Made by a program: the position numbers and the translations under genes. From positions 62,001 through 126,000 of the forward strand of contig NZ_JALHLS010000009.1 in NCBI RefSeq assembly GCF_022844445.1: a stretch of 64,000 bases of DNA, given 5' to 3'. This document shows positions 7,490 through 16,230 of the stretch, one piece after another. This DNA is from Hyphomonas sp. (GTDB lineage Bacteria; Pseudomonadota; Alphaproteobacteria; Caulobacterales; Hyphomonadaceae). Every line of letters begins with the position of its first letter. Position 1 is the first letter of the stretch. The notes beneath the pieces are model-generated. The model was not told where the DNA came from. It saw only the letters and a program-made list of their open reading frames with translations, and did no database searches.

Positions 7490-8407
7490 CTACGACTTCG
7501 ACGCCTCGCAGATCGCGTCGACCGTTTCGCCGAGCACGGCGTCAAACTCCGAATTGGCCTGTTTCGCTGAAAGGCCTTCGGTCAGGGCGCGCGAGAAGCT
7601 GGCGATGATGCCGGTGTTTTCGCCAAGCTTGCGGCACGCGTCCACGCGGCTGTAGCCGCCCGAGAGGGCGACAACGCGCATCACGCGCGGATGGTCGACC
7701 AGCGGCTTGTAGAAATTCGCCTTCGTCGGCAGTGTCAGTTTCAGCATGACCTGTTGGTTGGCGGGCAGGGCGTCGAGATGGTTCAGAATCTCGGCGCGCA
7801 GGATTTCCTCGGCCTCGGCCTTGTCCGCGATGGAGATTGTCACTTCCGGCTCGATGATCGGCATCAGTCCGTGCGCGAGGATCTGCTTGCCGATCTCGAA
7901 CTGCTGCGCAACGACTGCAGCGATACCGGCCGGGTTGGCTGCGTCGATGACGGAGCGCATCTTGGTGCCGAAGATGCCCTTGGCTACGGCGCGGATAAGC
8001 AGCGCGTCGAGGCCGGTGATCGGCTTCATCAACTGTACGCCGTCCTTGCCGGCTTCAAGGCCCTTGTCGACCTTCAGGAAGGGCACAACGCTACGCTTGG
8101 TCCAGAGATATTCCGCGGTCGGAATACCGTCGATGGCGCCGTCCATGGTGCGCTCGAACAGGATCGCGCCAATGACCTTCTCGCCGCTGAAGGCCGGGGA
8201 CTTGATGATGCGGGCGCGCATCTCGTGGATCAGGCCGTACATTTCCTCTTCGGTGGACCAGGCGCCTTCCTCGATGCCGTACTGGCGAAGCGCCTTGGGG
8301 GTCGAGCCGCCCGACTGGTCGAGCGCAGCAATGAAGCCGGCTTTCTGCGACATCTGCCGCGCCATTTCTGCATTGCCCACGATCATTACCGTATCCGTAT
8401 TCGCCAT
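7490..8407 (-). CDS. fda: Fructose-bisphosphate aldolase, class I
   Basis: 305 residues; a class I (Schiff-base) aldolase of the type common in alphaproteobacteria. Visible signatures are AALDQSGGSTPKAL near the N-terminus, VPFLKVDKGL near 112-121, a VMLKLTLPTK strand and VALSGGYSR near the C-terminus. It reversibly splits fructose-1,6-bisphosphate into dihydroxyacetone phosphate and glyceraldehyde-3-phosphate in the cytoplasm. The start at 8407 is favoured by AAGG about 9 bases upstream; an ATG five codons earlier is possible. It follows gap and pgk on the same strand, a conserved glycolysis/gluconeogenesis order, but 239 bases separate it from pgk, so it may also have its own promoter. Confidence 0.92.
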   Translation of the reverse strand: MANTDTVMIVGNAEMARQMSQKAGFIAALDQSGGSTPKALRQYGIEEGAWSTEEEMYGLIHEMRARIIKSPAFSGEKVIGAILFERTMDGAIDGIPTAEYLWTKRSVVPFLKVDKGLEAGKDGVQLMKPITGLDALLIRAVAKGIFGTKMRSVIDAANPAGIAAVVAQQFEIGKQILAHGLMPIIEPEVTISIADKAEAEEILRAEILNHLDALPANQQVMLKLTLPTKANFYKPLVDHPRVMRVVALSGGYSRVDACRKLGENTGIIASFSRALTEGLSAKQANSEFDAVLGETVDAICEASKS

Positions 8408-8646
8408 TGTCCCAACCTTCATTTCGAATTTGTCTTCTCAACCATCACGCTGCCCGGCAGGGCTCAGACCCCTGTTACGCTTTGAAACAGGAAAATGGCC
8501 GGAATTTGGGCCATCGTCACAAAGCGGGGGGTGTCCGTCAGCGGATCTTTCAGATTGCACTATATTCAAGTGGCATGCCGGAAAAGGCAGACAACGTTGC
8601 CATGCCTCAATCGAATTGCAGTCTGGTGCCAGGGCGGCCTGGCCGG

Positions 8647-9843
8647 TCAGCTTTTCAGCGCTTCGACGCCCGGAAGGGCCTTGCCTTCCATCCATTCCAG
8701 AAAGGCGCCGCCAGCCGTGGAGATGAATGTGAGGTCATCGGCCACACCTGCATGGTGCATGGCCGCGACGGTGTCGCCGCCGCCGGCGACGGCAATCAGT
8801 TTGCCTGACTTGGCGCGCGCAGCGGCCGCTTTGGCGGCCGAAACGGTTGCCCTATCGAACGGTTCCAGTTCGAATGCTCCGAGGGGGCCGTTCCAGACAA
8901 CGGTTTTCGCGACATCCATCGCTGTTGCCAGGATCGCCACAGATTGCGGACCGGCGTCGAGAATCATCTCGTCATCGGCGACCTCGTCCAGGCCGCAGAC
9001 GCGGTGGTCCGCGTGCGCCTTGAACTCTTTCGCCACAACCACGTCGCGGGGGAGGAGGATGTCACAGCCGGCCGCCTTGGCGATGGCTTCGATTTCTTTC
9101 GCGGTCTCGACGAGGTCGCGTTCGCAAAGCGATTTGCCGACGGAATGCCCGCGGGCGAACAGGAAGGTGTTGGCCATGCCGCCGCCGATGGCGAGTGCAT
9201 CGACCTTGGTGACCAGGTTTTTCAGGAGATCTATCTTGGACGAGACCTTGGCGCCGCCGACGATCGCCAACACGGGACGCTGCGGACGGCCGAGCGCCTT
9301 GTCCAGCGCGTCGAGCTCGACCTCCATATTCATGCCCGCGTAAGCCGGCATGATTTCAGCGAGCACGGCGGTCGTCACGTGCCGGCGGTGGGCGGCAGAA
9401 AAAGCATCGTTGACGAAGATGTCGCCAAGGCTGGCGATTTCCTTCGCGAGCTCCATGTCGCCTTTCTCCTCGCCTTTGTAGAAACGCGTATTCTCGAGCA
9501 GGATCACGCCAGCGGGCGGTAGCTGCGCAATTGCCTTCTTCACATGCTCGCCCTTGCAATCGGCTACGAAGCTGACATTCGCGCCGAGCACCCTGGCGAA
9601 CGCACCGGCCACCGGGGCGAGGCTCATCTCAGCCACGCGCTCACCCTTGGGGCGTCCGAAGTGGGCGAGCAGGACGACTTTTGCGCCTGCCGTGCGCAGG
9701 GTCTGGACCGTGTCGACTGCCGCGCGCAGGCGGGTATCGTCCGTAACCAGACCATTTTCCATCGGTACGTTGAAGTCTACGCGAACCAGCGCAACCTTGC
9801 CCGTGAGATTGCCGGCGTCGGAGATGCGTTTGAAGGAAGTCAT
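8647..9843 (-). CDS. pgk: Phosphoglycerate kinase
   Basis: 398 residues of normal length. The N-terminal substrate domain shows [15 protein letters not shown] and the FGRPKG loop; [12 protein letters not shown] and [11 protein letters not shown] follow; the ATP domain shows [19 protein letters not shown] and the Gly-rich AGGGDTVAA. It converts 1,3-bisphosphoglycerate and ADP to 3-phosphoglycerate and ATP. GGAGA lies 7 bases upstream of the ATG at 9843. It is about 100 bases downstream of gap, a gap that holds two hairpins. Confidence 0.97.
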   Translation of the reverse strand: MTSFKRISDAGNLTGKVALVRVDFNVPMENGLVTDDTRLRAAVDTVQTLRTAGAKVVLLAHFGRPKGERVAEMSLAPVAGAFARVLGANVSFVADCKGEHVKKAIAQLPPAGVILLENTRFYKGEEKGDMELAKEIASLGDIFVNDAFSAAHRRHVTTAVLAEIMPAYAGMNMEVELDALDKALGRPQRPVLAIVGGAKVSSKIDLLKNLVTKVDALAIGGGMANTFLFARGHSVGKSLCERDLVETAKEIEAIAKAAGCDILLPRDVVVAKEFKAHADHRVCGLDEVADDEMILDAGPQSVAILATAMDVAKTVVWNGPLGAFELEPFDRATVSAAKAAAARAKSGKLIAVAGGGDTVAAMHHAGVADDLTFISTAGGAFLEWMEGKALPGVEALKS

Positions 9844-9858
9844 TGTTGTCTCCGCTCA

Positions 9859-9933
9859 CTCCCTGCAAAACCAGGAGCTTCGCCGCGTTGCAGGGAGCTG
9901 CCGCTTACCCCCGCCCTCGCGGGGGGGTAAGCG
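9859..9933 (-). promoter_or_regulatory. Two hairpins in the gap-pgk intergenic space
   Basis: Inverted repeat one: 9859-9868 with 9888-9897 (10 bp perfect). Inverted repeat two: 9902-9914 with 9919-9933, near-perfect with a two-base bulge and a 4-base loop. Neither is followed by a T-run on the minus strand, so they look like mRNA-stability or processing elements that could set different levels of gap and pgk. Confidence 0.5.
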
Positions 9934-9945
9934 GGCAGATGTGGA

Positions 9946-10956
<1,011 letters not shown>

Positions 10957-11174
10957 TTTTTTCTCCTGTGAGGCGAGGTTACTCGCACGTTTTGCAGCCA
11001 TTTACTGGCGCCTGCCCCCCGCGTCCACCCGCATTCCGTGCGGCACCGCGCCGCGAAATTGACGCAGGGGAAGGAGAAAGCTGCCTGAGCCGCAGCCTGC
11101 AAGTTCTGTGCAAGCCCTGCGGGTGGACAGGCGGGCCGGGCGCGACTAGTGCCAACCCTTGTAAAGGGCGCCGC

Positions 11175-12122
11175 ATGACTGACGCAGACACCCAGGGAAT
11201 GATCGGCGGCCGGCCGGTGCTCGACTGGCTGCTTTTCGGCGCACTGTCACTGGTTTGGGCAGGGGCCTACCCGCTCACCCGCCTGGCGGTGGGCAAGGGG
11301 CTGGACACCGGCCTTCCTGCCGAATGGGTCCTGCCGGGCCGGCTGTGCATCGGCGCCTGTTTCCTCTGGATTGTCCTCCTCGCCACCCGCAAACACCTGC
11401 CACCGCTCAGCGACCGCAGGCGGTGGGTCTCGATCGTCGGCATGGGCATAGTCGGCTCGGTCATCCCGTTCTTTTTCATCACCACGGCGCAGGAGACGGT
11501 GAATTCCAGCCTGGCGGCGCTCTACACGGCCGCCTCGCCGGTTTTTGTGGCCATCGGGGCCAACCTGCTTTTCGCTGAGGAAAAGATGACCGCCCGCACC
11601 GGGGTCGGTGTCGCGCTCGGCTTCATCGGTGTTGCGGTCCTGTTTGGTCCGGACGCGATGGCCGGCCTAGGATCGGCCAGCGCGGTCGCGCAGGTCTTCC
11701 TGCTAATCGCAACGCTCGCCTATGCGATCTCCACGCTGATCGCGCGCGGCGCCCCGCCGATGGACGCCATCGCCTTCGCCACCGGCTACGCCACCGTCTC
11801 AGCGTTGACATCGCTGCCGCTGGTTCTCACCGTTGACCCCGCCACTGTCAGCGCCACCTGGGTGAACTGGCTCGGCGTGCTCGGCCTCGGCCTCGGCTCA
11901 TCCGGCATCGCGCAGGTGCTCTACATGACCCTGATCGCCAGGGCGGGCGCTACCTTTGTCTCGCTGAACGGCTATGCGATCCCGATCATCAGTGCCGGGC
12001 TCGGCTGGCTGTTCTTCCAAGAGGTCCAGAGCTGGAACGCCGTTGCGGCGTTCGTGCTCATCCTTGGCGGCGTCTGGCTTGCACGCAGCGGCGGCCGGGG
12101 CCGGCTTGCCGTTCAGCGATAG
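11175..12122 (+). CDS. EamA/DMT superfamily permease
   Basis: 315 residues with about ten membrane segments arranged as two EamA repeats, for example FGALSLVWAGAYPLTRLAVG in repeat one and VLGLGLGSSGIAQVLYMTLI in repeat two. Members export or import metabolites such as amino acids across the inner membrane; substrate unknown. The start at 11175 is taken because the upstream frame encodes low-quality sequence and AAAGGG lies close upstream. It is divergent from gap, and its last 10 bases overlap the convergent NTF2-like gene. Confidence 0.88.
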   Translation: MTDADTQGMIGGRPVLDWLLFGALSLVWAGAYPLTRLAVGKGLDTGLPAEWVLPGRLCIGACFLWIVLLATRKHLPPLSDRRRWVSIVGMGIVGSVIPFFFITTAQETVNSSLAALYTAASPVFVAIGANLLFAEEKMTARTGVGVALGFIGVAVLFGPDAMAGLGSASAVAQVFLLIATLAYAISTLIARGAPPMDAIAFATGYATVSALTSLPLVLTVDPATVSATWVNWLGVLGLGLGSSGIAQVLYMTLIARAGATFVSLNGYAIPIISAGLGWLFFQEVQSWNAVAAFVLILGGVWLARSGGRGRLAVQR

Positions 12123-12469
12123 GCGGCCACCGATTCGCGGACTTCGCCGTCCGGGTCGAACAGGAACGTCTCTGCCACCAGTTCTTCCCGGTGGTTCGTG
12201 TACAGAAGGGTGACGGCGTCGCTGCTGGTCAGCACGTTCTCCAGTTCGAAGAAAAGCTCCGGTGAGCGCTCCAGCGCCTTCGTCCAATAGTCGCGCAGCG
12301 CTGCTTTTCCCGAGATCGACACTGCCCGCGTGCCCATCACCAGCGCAATACGCGGCGAATGGAACACGACTGCGTCCGAGTAGTGCGCTAGGATCCGGTC
12401 GATGTCGCGGTCATTCCAGGCCGACATCCAGGCCCGCGCAAAAGCTTCCGCCCTGGCCTTGTCCAGCAT
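12113..12469 (-). CDS. SnoaL/NTF2-like protein
   Basis: 118 residues. The N-terminal helix and FARAWMSAWNDRDIDRILAH followed by YSDAVVFHSP are typical of the NTF2-like fold (SnoaL/DUF4440 group), in which a cone-shaped barrel holds a small-molecule pocket. Some members are isomerases or hydrolases, many have no known activity. No catalytic residues can be assigned. It is flanked by two plus-strand genes, overlapping the EamA gene at its 3' end, and is divergent from the DoxX-like gene. Confidence 0.75.
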   Translation of the reverse strand: MLDKARAEAFARAWMSAWNDRDIDRILAHYSDAVVFHSPRIALVMGTRAVSISGKAALRDYWTKALERSPELFFELENVLTSSDAVTLLYTNHREELVAETFLFDPDGEVRESVAAYR

Positions 12470-12552
12470 CCCTGTCTCCCTCTTCCGAATCAGCCGCCGA
12501 CATCTTGCATCGCAGGCTCTGTGCGTCCACCGTAGGAGAAGGGAGGCAGGCT

Positions 12553-12951
12553 ATGATGAGGCGCGGCGTTCAGATCCTGCTGGCGGTGTTCTTCCTCGTC
12601 GCGGGCATCCTGCATTTCCAGCTCGATGACGCGTTCGCACGGATCGTGCCGCCGATGCTGCCGTTTCCCGTCGCGATCGTCTGGATCACGGGCGTAATGG
12701 AGATTGCTTTTGCAGTCGCTCTCATCGCCAAATGGCGCCTGCCGCTGGCCGGCCTGCTTCTGTCGGCCTACCTGCTCGCCGTGTTGCCGGCAAACATCTA
12801 TATGGCCATCGCGCAGATACCCCTCGGCGACACAGCTCTCAGTCCGGTCGCTCTCTGGGTGCGTGTGGCTTTGCAGTTCCCGCTGATCGCACTCGTACTG
12901 TGGTGCACCGGGGCGCCGCCGTTCCGGAAAGCTCCGGACACGGACGGCTAG
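12553..12951 (+). CDS. DoxX-like membrane protein
   Basis: 132 residues with four predicted membrane helices. The pattern VFFLVAGILHF near the start, IVWITGVMEIAFAVAL in the middle and LPANIYMAI later matches the DoxX/DoxD-like group of small quinone-associated or redox membrane proteins. Physiological role unknown. GGGAGGCAGG lies just upstream of the ATG at 12553, a strong ribosome site. Only 8 bases separate its end from the convergent ccr gene. Confidence 0.82.
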   Translation: MMRRGVQILLAVFFLVAGILHFQLDDAFARIVPPMLPFPVAIVWITGVMEIAFAVALIAKWRLPLAGLLLSAYLLAVLPANIYMAIAQIPLGDTALSPVALWVRVALQFPLIALVLWCTGAPPFRKAPDTDG

Positions 12952-12959
12952 TCTCCGGT

Positions 12960-14231
12960 TCAGCCCTGGCCGTTGACGGCCAGCACATCCTCGACCGTAC
13001 GCAGGCCCGGTTTCGGCGCGGTGACGAGCACCGCCATGTTGCCAGGCAGGTGTTTGTTGTCGAGCATCTTCTCGTGGGCGAGCGGAATGTCCGCCCAGGG
13101 GAAGACTTCTGACATGCCGGGATCGATGCGGCGGTTGATCACCAGCTGGTTGGCCTCGGATGCCTGTTTGAGGTTCGCGAAGTGCGAGCCCTGTACGCGC
13201 TTCTGGCGCATCCAGAGGAACCGGGCATCCATAGTCAGGTTGAAGCCGGACGTGCCGGCGCAGATCACCACCATGCCGCCGCGCTTCACAACGAAGACAG
13301 AGACGGGGAAGGTCGATTCGCCCGGATGTTCGAATACGATGTCGACGTCTTTCTTGCCCGTGATGTCCCAGATCGCTTTGCCGAACTTGCGGCTTTCTTT
13401 CATGTAGTCCGCGAATTCCGGCCCGTTGACCTTCGGCAGCTGTCCCCAGCATTTGAAATCACTGCGGTTGATCACGCCCTTGGCGCCGAGGCTCATCACA
13501 TAGTCGCGCTTGTCTTCTGATGAGACCACGCCGATGGCGTTTGCGCCGGTCACCGCGCAGAGCTGAACCGCGAAGCTGCCGAGGCCACCCGAGGCGCCCC
13601 AGACCAGTACGTTGTCTGCCGGGGCGAGAACGTGCGGACGGTGGCCAAACAGCATCCGGTAGGCAGTGGCGAGCGTCAGCGTGTAGCAGGCGCTTTCTTC
13701 CCAGGTGAGGTGTTTCGGGCGCGGCATACACTGGCGCGCCTGCACGCGGCAGAACTGGGCGAAGCTGCCGTCAGGTGTCTCATAGCCCCAGATACGCTGA
13801 CTTGGCGACAGCATCGGGTCGCCGCCATTGCATTCCTCGTCATCGCCGTCGTCCTGGTTACAGTGGATCACCACTTCGTCACCAGGCTTCACACGGGTCA
13901 CCCGCTTGCCGACGGCCCAGACGATGCCGGCGGCATCGGAACCTGCCACCTGGTATTCGTCCTTGTGACTGTCAAAATAGGAAATCGGTTCGCCCAAGGC
14001 GGCCCAGATACCGTTGTAATTGACGCCGGCCGCCATGACGAGAACAAGGACTTCGTCGGAATCGATTTCGGGAACGGGGACCTGTTCGACCTTCATGGCC
14101 GTCATCGGCCGGCCATGACGTTCTTTCCGGATCGTCCAAGCGTGCATCATCTTGGGAACGTGGAATTCGGGCGGGATTTCGCCGATACCGTAGATGTCTT
14201 TTGTGACCCGGCCTGCCGTTTTGGTCGCCAT
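12960..14231 (-). CDS. ccr: Crotonyl-CoA carboxylase/reductase
   Basis: 423 residues of the MDR superfamily. The N-terminal part has the Ccr-specific insert GVNYNGIWAALGEP (about 69-82) and AGSDAAGIVW; HCNQDDGDDEECNGGDPM (about 123-140) is a hallmark of Ccr that ordinary quinone reductases lack; WGASGGLGSFAVQ at about 211-223 binds NADPH. Ccr reductively carboxylates crotonyl-CoA to ethylmalonyl-CoA and is the key enzyme of the ethylmalonyl-CoA pathway, used to assimilate acetyl-CoA without the glyoxylate shunt. GGAGG lies 6 bases upstream of the ATG at 14231. The ecm gene 2 kb away acts downstream in the same pathway. Confidence 0.96.
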   Translation of the reverse strand: MATKTAGRVTKDIYGIGEIPPEFHVPKMMHAWTIRKERHGRPMTAMKVEQVPVPEIDSDEVLVLVMAAGVNYNGIWAALGEPISYFDSHKDEYQVAGSDAAGIVWAVGKRVTRVKPGDEVVIHCNQDDGDDEECNGGDPMLSPSQRIWGYETPDGSFAQFCRVQARQCMPRPKHLTWEESACYTLTLATAYRMLFGHRPHVLAPADNVLVWGASGGLGSFAVQLCAVTGANAIGVVSSEDKRDYVMSLGAKGVINRSDFKCWGQLPKVNGPEFADYMKESRKFGKAIWDITGKKDVDIVFEHPGESTFPVSVFVVKRGGMVVICAGTSGFNLTMDARFLWMRQKRVQGSHFANLKQASEANQLVINRRIDPGMSEVFPWADIPLAHEKMLDNKHLPGNMAVLVTAPKPGLRTVEDVLAVNGQG

Positions 14232-14340
14232 CACTTTCCTCCGTTATGATCTCTATACGCTGCCCGGCACTCTTTCGGTGACTTCACAGCCCTGATTGGC
14301 GCGGGCACAGTGGCAAGTGTCATGCCGCAGCGCAAGAAAA

Positions 14341-14357
14341 ATGTTGCGGCGCACAAA
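14341..14357 (+). promoter_or_regulatory. 17-base element shared with the ecm promoter region
   Basis: ATGTTGCGGCGCACAAA here and ATGTTGCGCCGCACAAA at 16197-16213 differ only at the centre of an imperfect palindrome (TTGCGsCGCACAA). It lies between the divergent ccr and dat genes, so it can serve both. Candidate operator for an ethylmalonyl-CoA-pathway regulator. Confidence 0.5.
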
Positions 14358-14383
14358 CCCGTCCAGAATCTGAGGCCCCGCAT

Positions 14384-15274
14384 ATGCCTGTCTGCCCCGT
14401 CGTCCATCTAAATGGATCGTTTTTGCCGCTCGGCGAGGCGCATGTGTCGCCGCTGGACCGGGGCTTCCTGTTTGCCCACGCCGCCTACGAGGTCACTGCC
14501 GTCTATGGCGGCCGCTTCGTTGACCTGCCGGGCCATATCGCCCGTCTCATCCGCACACTGGAGGGGATTGCCATCCCGAACCCGCATGATGCCGCCGGCT
14601 GGGAGGCGCTGCACGCGGAACTGATCGTACGCAACAGATTGACCGAAGGCCTCGTCTATCTGGAAGTCACCGGCGGCGCTTATGACACGCGTGATTTCGC
14701 CGGGCCGGAAACCTTCGTGCCGACCGTTTTCGCCTATGCCGACGAAAAGGCCCTGATCGGCGAGAAGGCCCGCGACGGCATCAGGGCCGTGTTCCTTAAC
14801 GATACACGTTGGAAGCGGCGCGACATGAAAACCACGCAGCTCCTCTCCCAGGCGCTCGCCTACCGCGCCGCCAAGGCGCAGGGCGCAGAGACCGCCTTCA
14901 TGGTCGAGGACGGGTTTGTCACCGAGGCCGCCTCTGCGAACGCCTGGATTGTCACCAAAGCCGGCGAGATCATCACCCGCGATCTCTCGCCCGCCATCCT
15001 GCCGGGCATCACCCGCACCGGCGTCATGGCGCTTCGGGAGAAGGGCGGCTTTACCATCACCGAGCGCGCCTTCACGCCGGACGAGGCGGCGGGCGCTGCT
15101 GAAGTCTTCACGACCTCCGCCGGCGCCATGATCGCCCCGGTCACGCATCTGGAAGGCCGTGCCATCTCCGGCGGCGTGCCCGGCCCGGTCACCCGCAGGA
15201 TCCAGCGCCTCTATTACGAAGCAATGGGCGCCGATATCTCTTCGGCGGCGCCCTGGGCTCTGGAGCGCGCCTGA
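14384..15274 (+). CDS. Aminotransferase class IV, D-amino acid transaminase-like
   Basis: 296 residues with the fold-type IV PLP layout: LDRGFLFAHAAYEVTAVYGG near the N-terminus, RWKRRDMKTTQLLSQAL with the PLP lysine near 148, and FVTEAASANAWIV (about 178-190) followed by ILPGITRTGVM. This is closest to D-alanine/D-amino acid aminotransferase (Dat), which exchanges amino groups between D-amino acids and 2-oxo acids; branched-chain aminotransferases share the fold. It is divergent from ccr and shares its promoter region. The 3' end overlaps the convergent SemiSWEET gene by 61 bases. Confidence 0.82.
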   Translation: MPVCPVVHLNGSFLPLGEAHVSPLDRGFLFAHAAYEVTAVYGGRFVDLPGHIARLIRTLEGIAIPNPHDAAGWEALHAELIVRNRLTEGLVYLEVTGGAYDTRDFAGPETFVPTVFAYADEKALIGEKARDGIRAVFLNDTRWKRRDMKTTQLLSQALAYRAAKAQGAETAFMVEDGFVTEAASANAWIVTKAGEIITRDLSPAILPGITRTGVMALREKGGFTITERAFTPDEAAGAAEVFTTSAGAMIAPVTHLEGRAISGGVPGPVTRRIQRLYYEAMGADISSAAPWALERA

Positions 15275-15522
15275 AGCATGGCGCGCGCCTTCATCGTAAG
15301 GATGAGGGTGGCGAGGACGAGCGTGATAGCGTTTGCCAGGATGATTGGCAGCGCCGCCTGCAGGACGCCGTAAGCCAGCCATGCCGCCACACCGATTGTG
15401 AAAAGCGCATACATCGCCAGCGAGATGCCCTCCGTCTTGCCGGTGCGCAGCACAAGCAAGGCCTGCGGCACGAAGGAAAGCGTTGTCAGGAAAGCGCCGA
15501 CGAAGCCGAAAAGGTCTGACAT
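15214..15522 (-). CDS. SemiSWEET family sugar transporter
   Basis: 102 residues with one triple-helix bundle. The PQ-loop motif SFVPQALLVLRTGKTEGIS at about 16-34 is diagnostic, and helices follow at about 36-56 and 60-80. Half-transporters of this family dimerise to form a facilitative sugar channel in the inner membrane. The C-terminal 20 residues are polar, and the coding region overlaps the 3' end of the aminotransferase gene by 61 bases, an unusually long convergent overlap. Confidence 0.85.
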   Translation of the reverse strand: MSDLFGFVGAFLTTLSFVPQALLVLRTGKTEGISLAMYALFTIGVAAWLAYGVLQAALPIILANAITLVLATLILTMKARAMLQARSRAQGAAEEISAPIAS

Positions 15523-15574
15523 GGCATGCGTTCCCCAAACAGCTCCCCAGCCGTAGCGAGGATCGCGGGCGGCG

Positions 15575-16078
15575 TCACCGTGGATCGTTGTCGAGGATTT
15601 CGCCCTCGAGAATGACGGTTTCGGCCGGCGCGCTGCGGGGTGGCGGGTGGCCGGGCTCGGTACGCATCGGGGCGAGGGACGCGCTCAAGGCGTTGGCGAG
15701 CAGGGCGCCGCCCGCCGAGAGGCCGATGACGGCGAGGTCCGGCCAGCCGAGTTCACGCGACAGTGCCGTGTCCCGGAACAGTGCCAGCACGCCGAGGGTA
15801 ACCACGAACAGGCCCGTCAGCAGGCCGAACCGCGCGGCGAGGCCGGTCAGCAACGTGCCCGCAGTCGACGGGATCTCGATGCCCAGCGCCCGCCCGAACC
15901 GGCGCCGCTCGATCAGGCTCACCGCCAGCATCGCCCCGGCCAGCGCCGCGACCGAAAGCCAGCCGCGCTCGAGGATCGCCATCAGCACCGCGCCCAGCGG
16001 AAAGGCCGCCAGCGAGCCGGCCCGCAGCGAGATGGCCGTCTTGAGTGTGGCCACGGGATCGGGGGCAGGACGGGTCAC
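15575..16078 (-). CDS. Membrane protein of unknown function
   Basis: 167 residues if the GTG at 16078 is used. Four hydrophobic stretches are visible (beginning AGSLAAFPLGAVLMAI, LSVAALAGAMLAVSLI, TGLFVVTLGVLALF and LAVIGLSAGGALLANAL), with a Pro-rich polar C-terminus ending in an acidic tail. No family is recognised. An ATG at 16198 is in frame but would place the first 40 codons, which look non-coding, inside the ecm promoter region. It is divergent from ecm. Confidence 0.6.
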   Translation of the reverse strand: MTRPAPDPVATLKTAISLRAGSLAAFPLGAVLMAILERGWLSVAALAGAMLAVSLIERRRFGRALGIEIPSTAGTLLTGLAARFGLLTGLFVVTLGVLALFRDTALSRELGWPDLAVIGLSAGGALLANALSASLAPMRTEPGHPPPRSAPAETVILEGEILDNDPR

Positions 16079-16196
16079 GAGCAATGTTCCGGAACTGGAG
16101 CAGAAGGTTTGGTCAGGATGTCGGGGTTCGCGGCTTGCATTCAAGCCGGGTGCGGCACAGTTTTGCCGGGCCTTGCCAGCAGGCAGCCCCTCAGCC

Positions 16197-16213
16197 ATGT
16201 TGCGCCGCACAAA
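16197..16213 (+). promoter_or_regulatory. 17-base element shared with the ccr-dat promoter region
   Basis: Matches 14341-14357 at 16 of 17 positions and ends two bases before the GGGGAGG ribosome site of ecm. A shorter shared word, GGCACAGT, lies upstream of both copies (14304-14311 and 16154-16161). The position just ahead of the ribosome site is compatible with repression. Confidence 0.5.
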
Positions 16214-16230
16214 AGGGGAGGCAAAGCCGG

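Noticed and set aside
7691-8485. 264-codon plus-strand frame opposite fba
   Set aside because: Shadow of the aldolase gene; no ribosome site and no domain.
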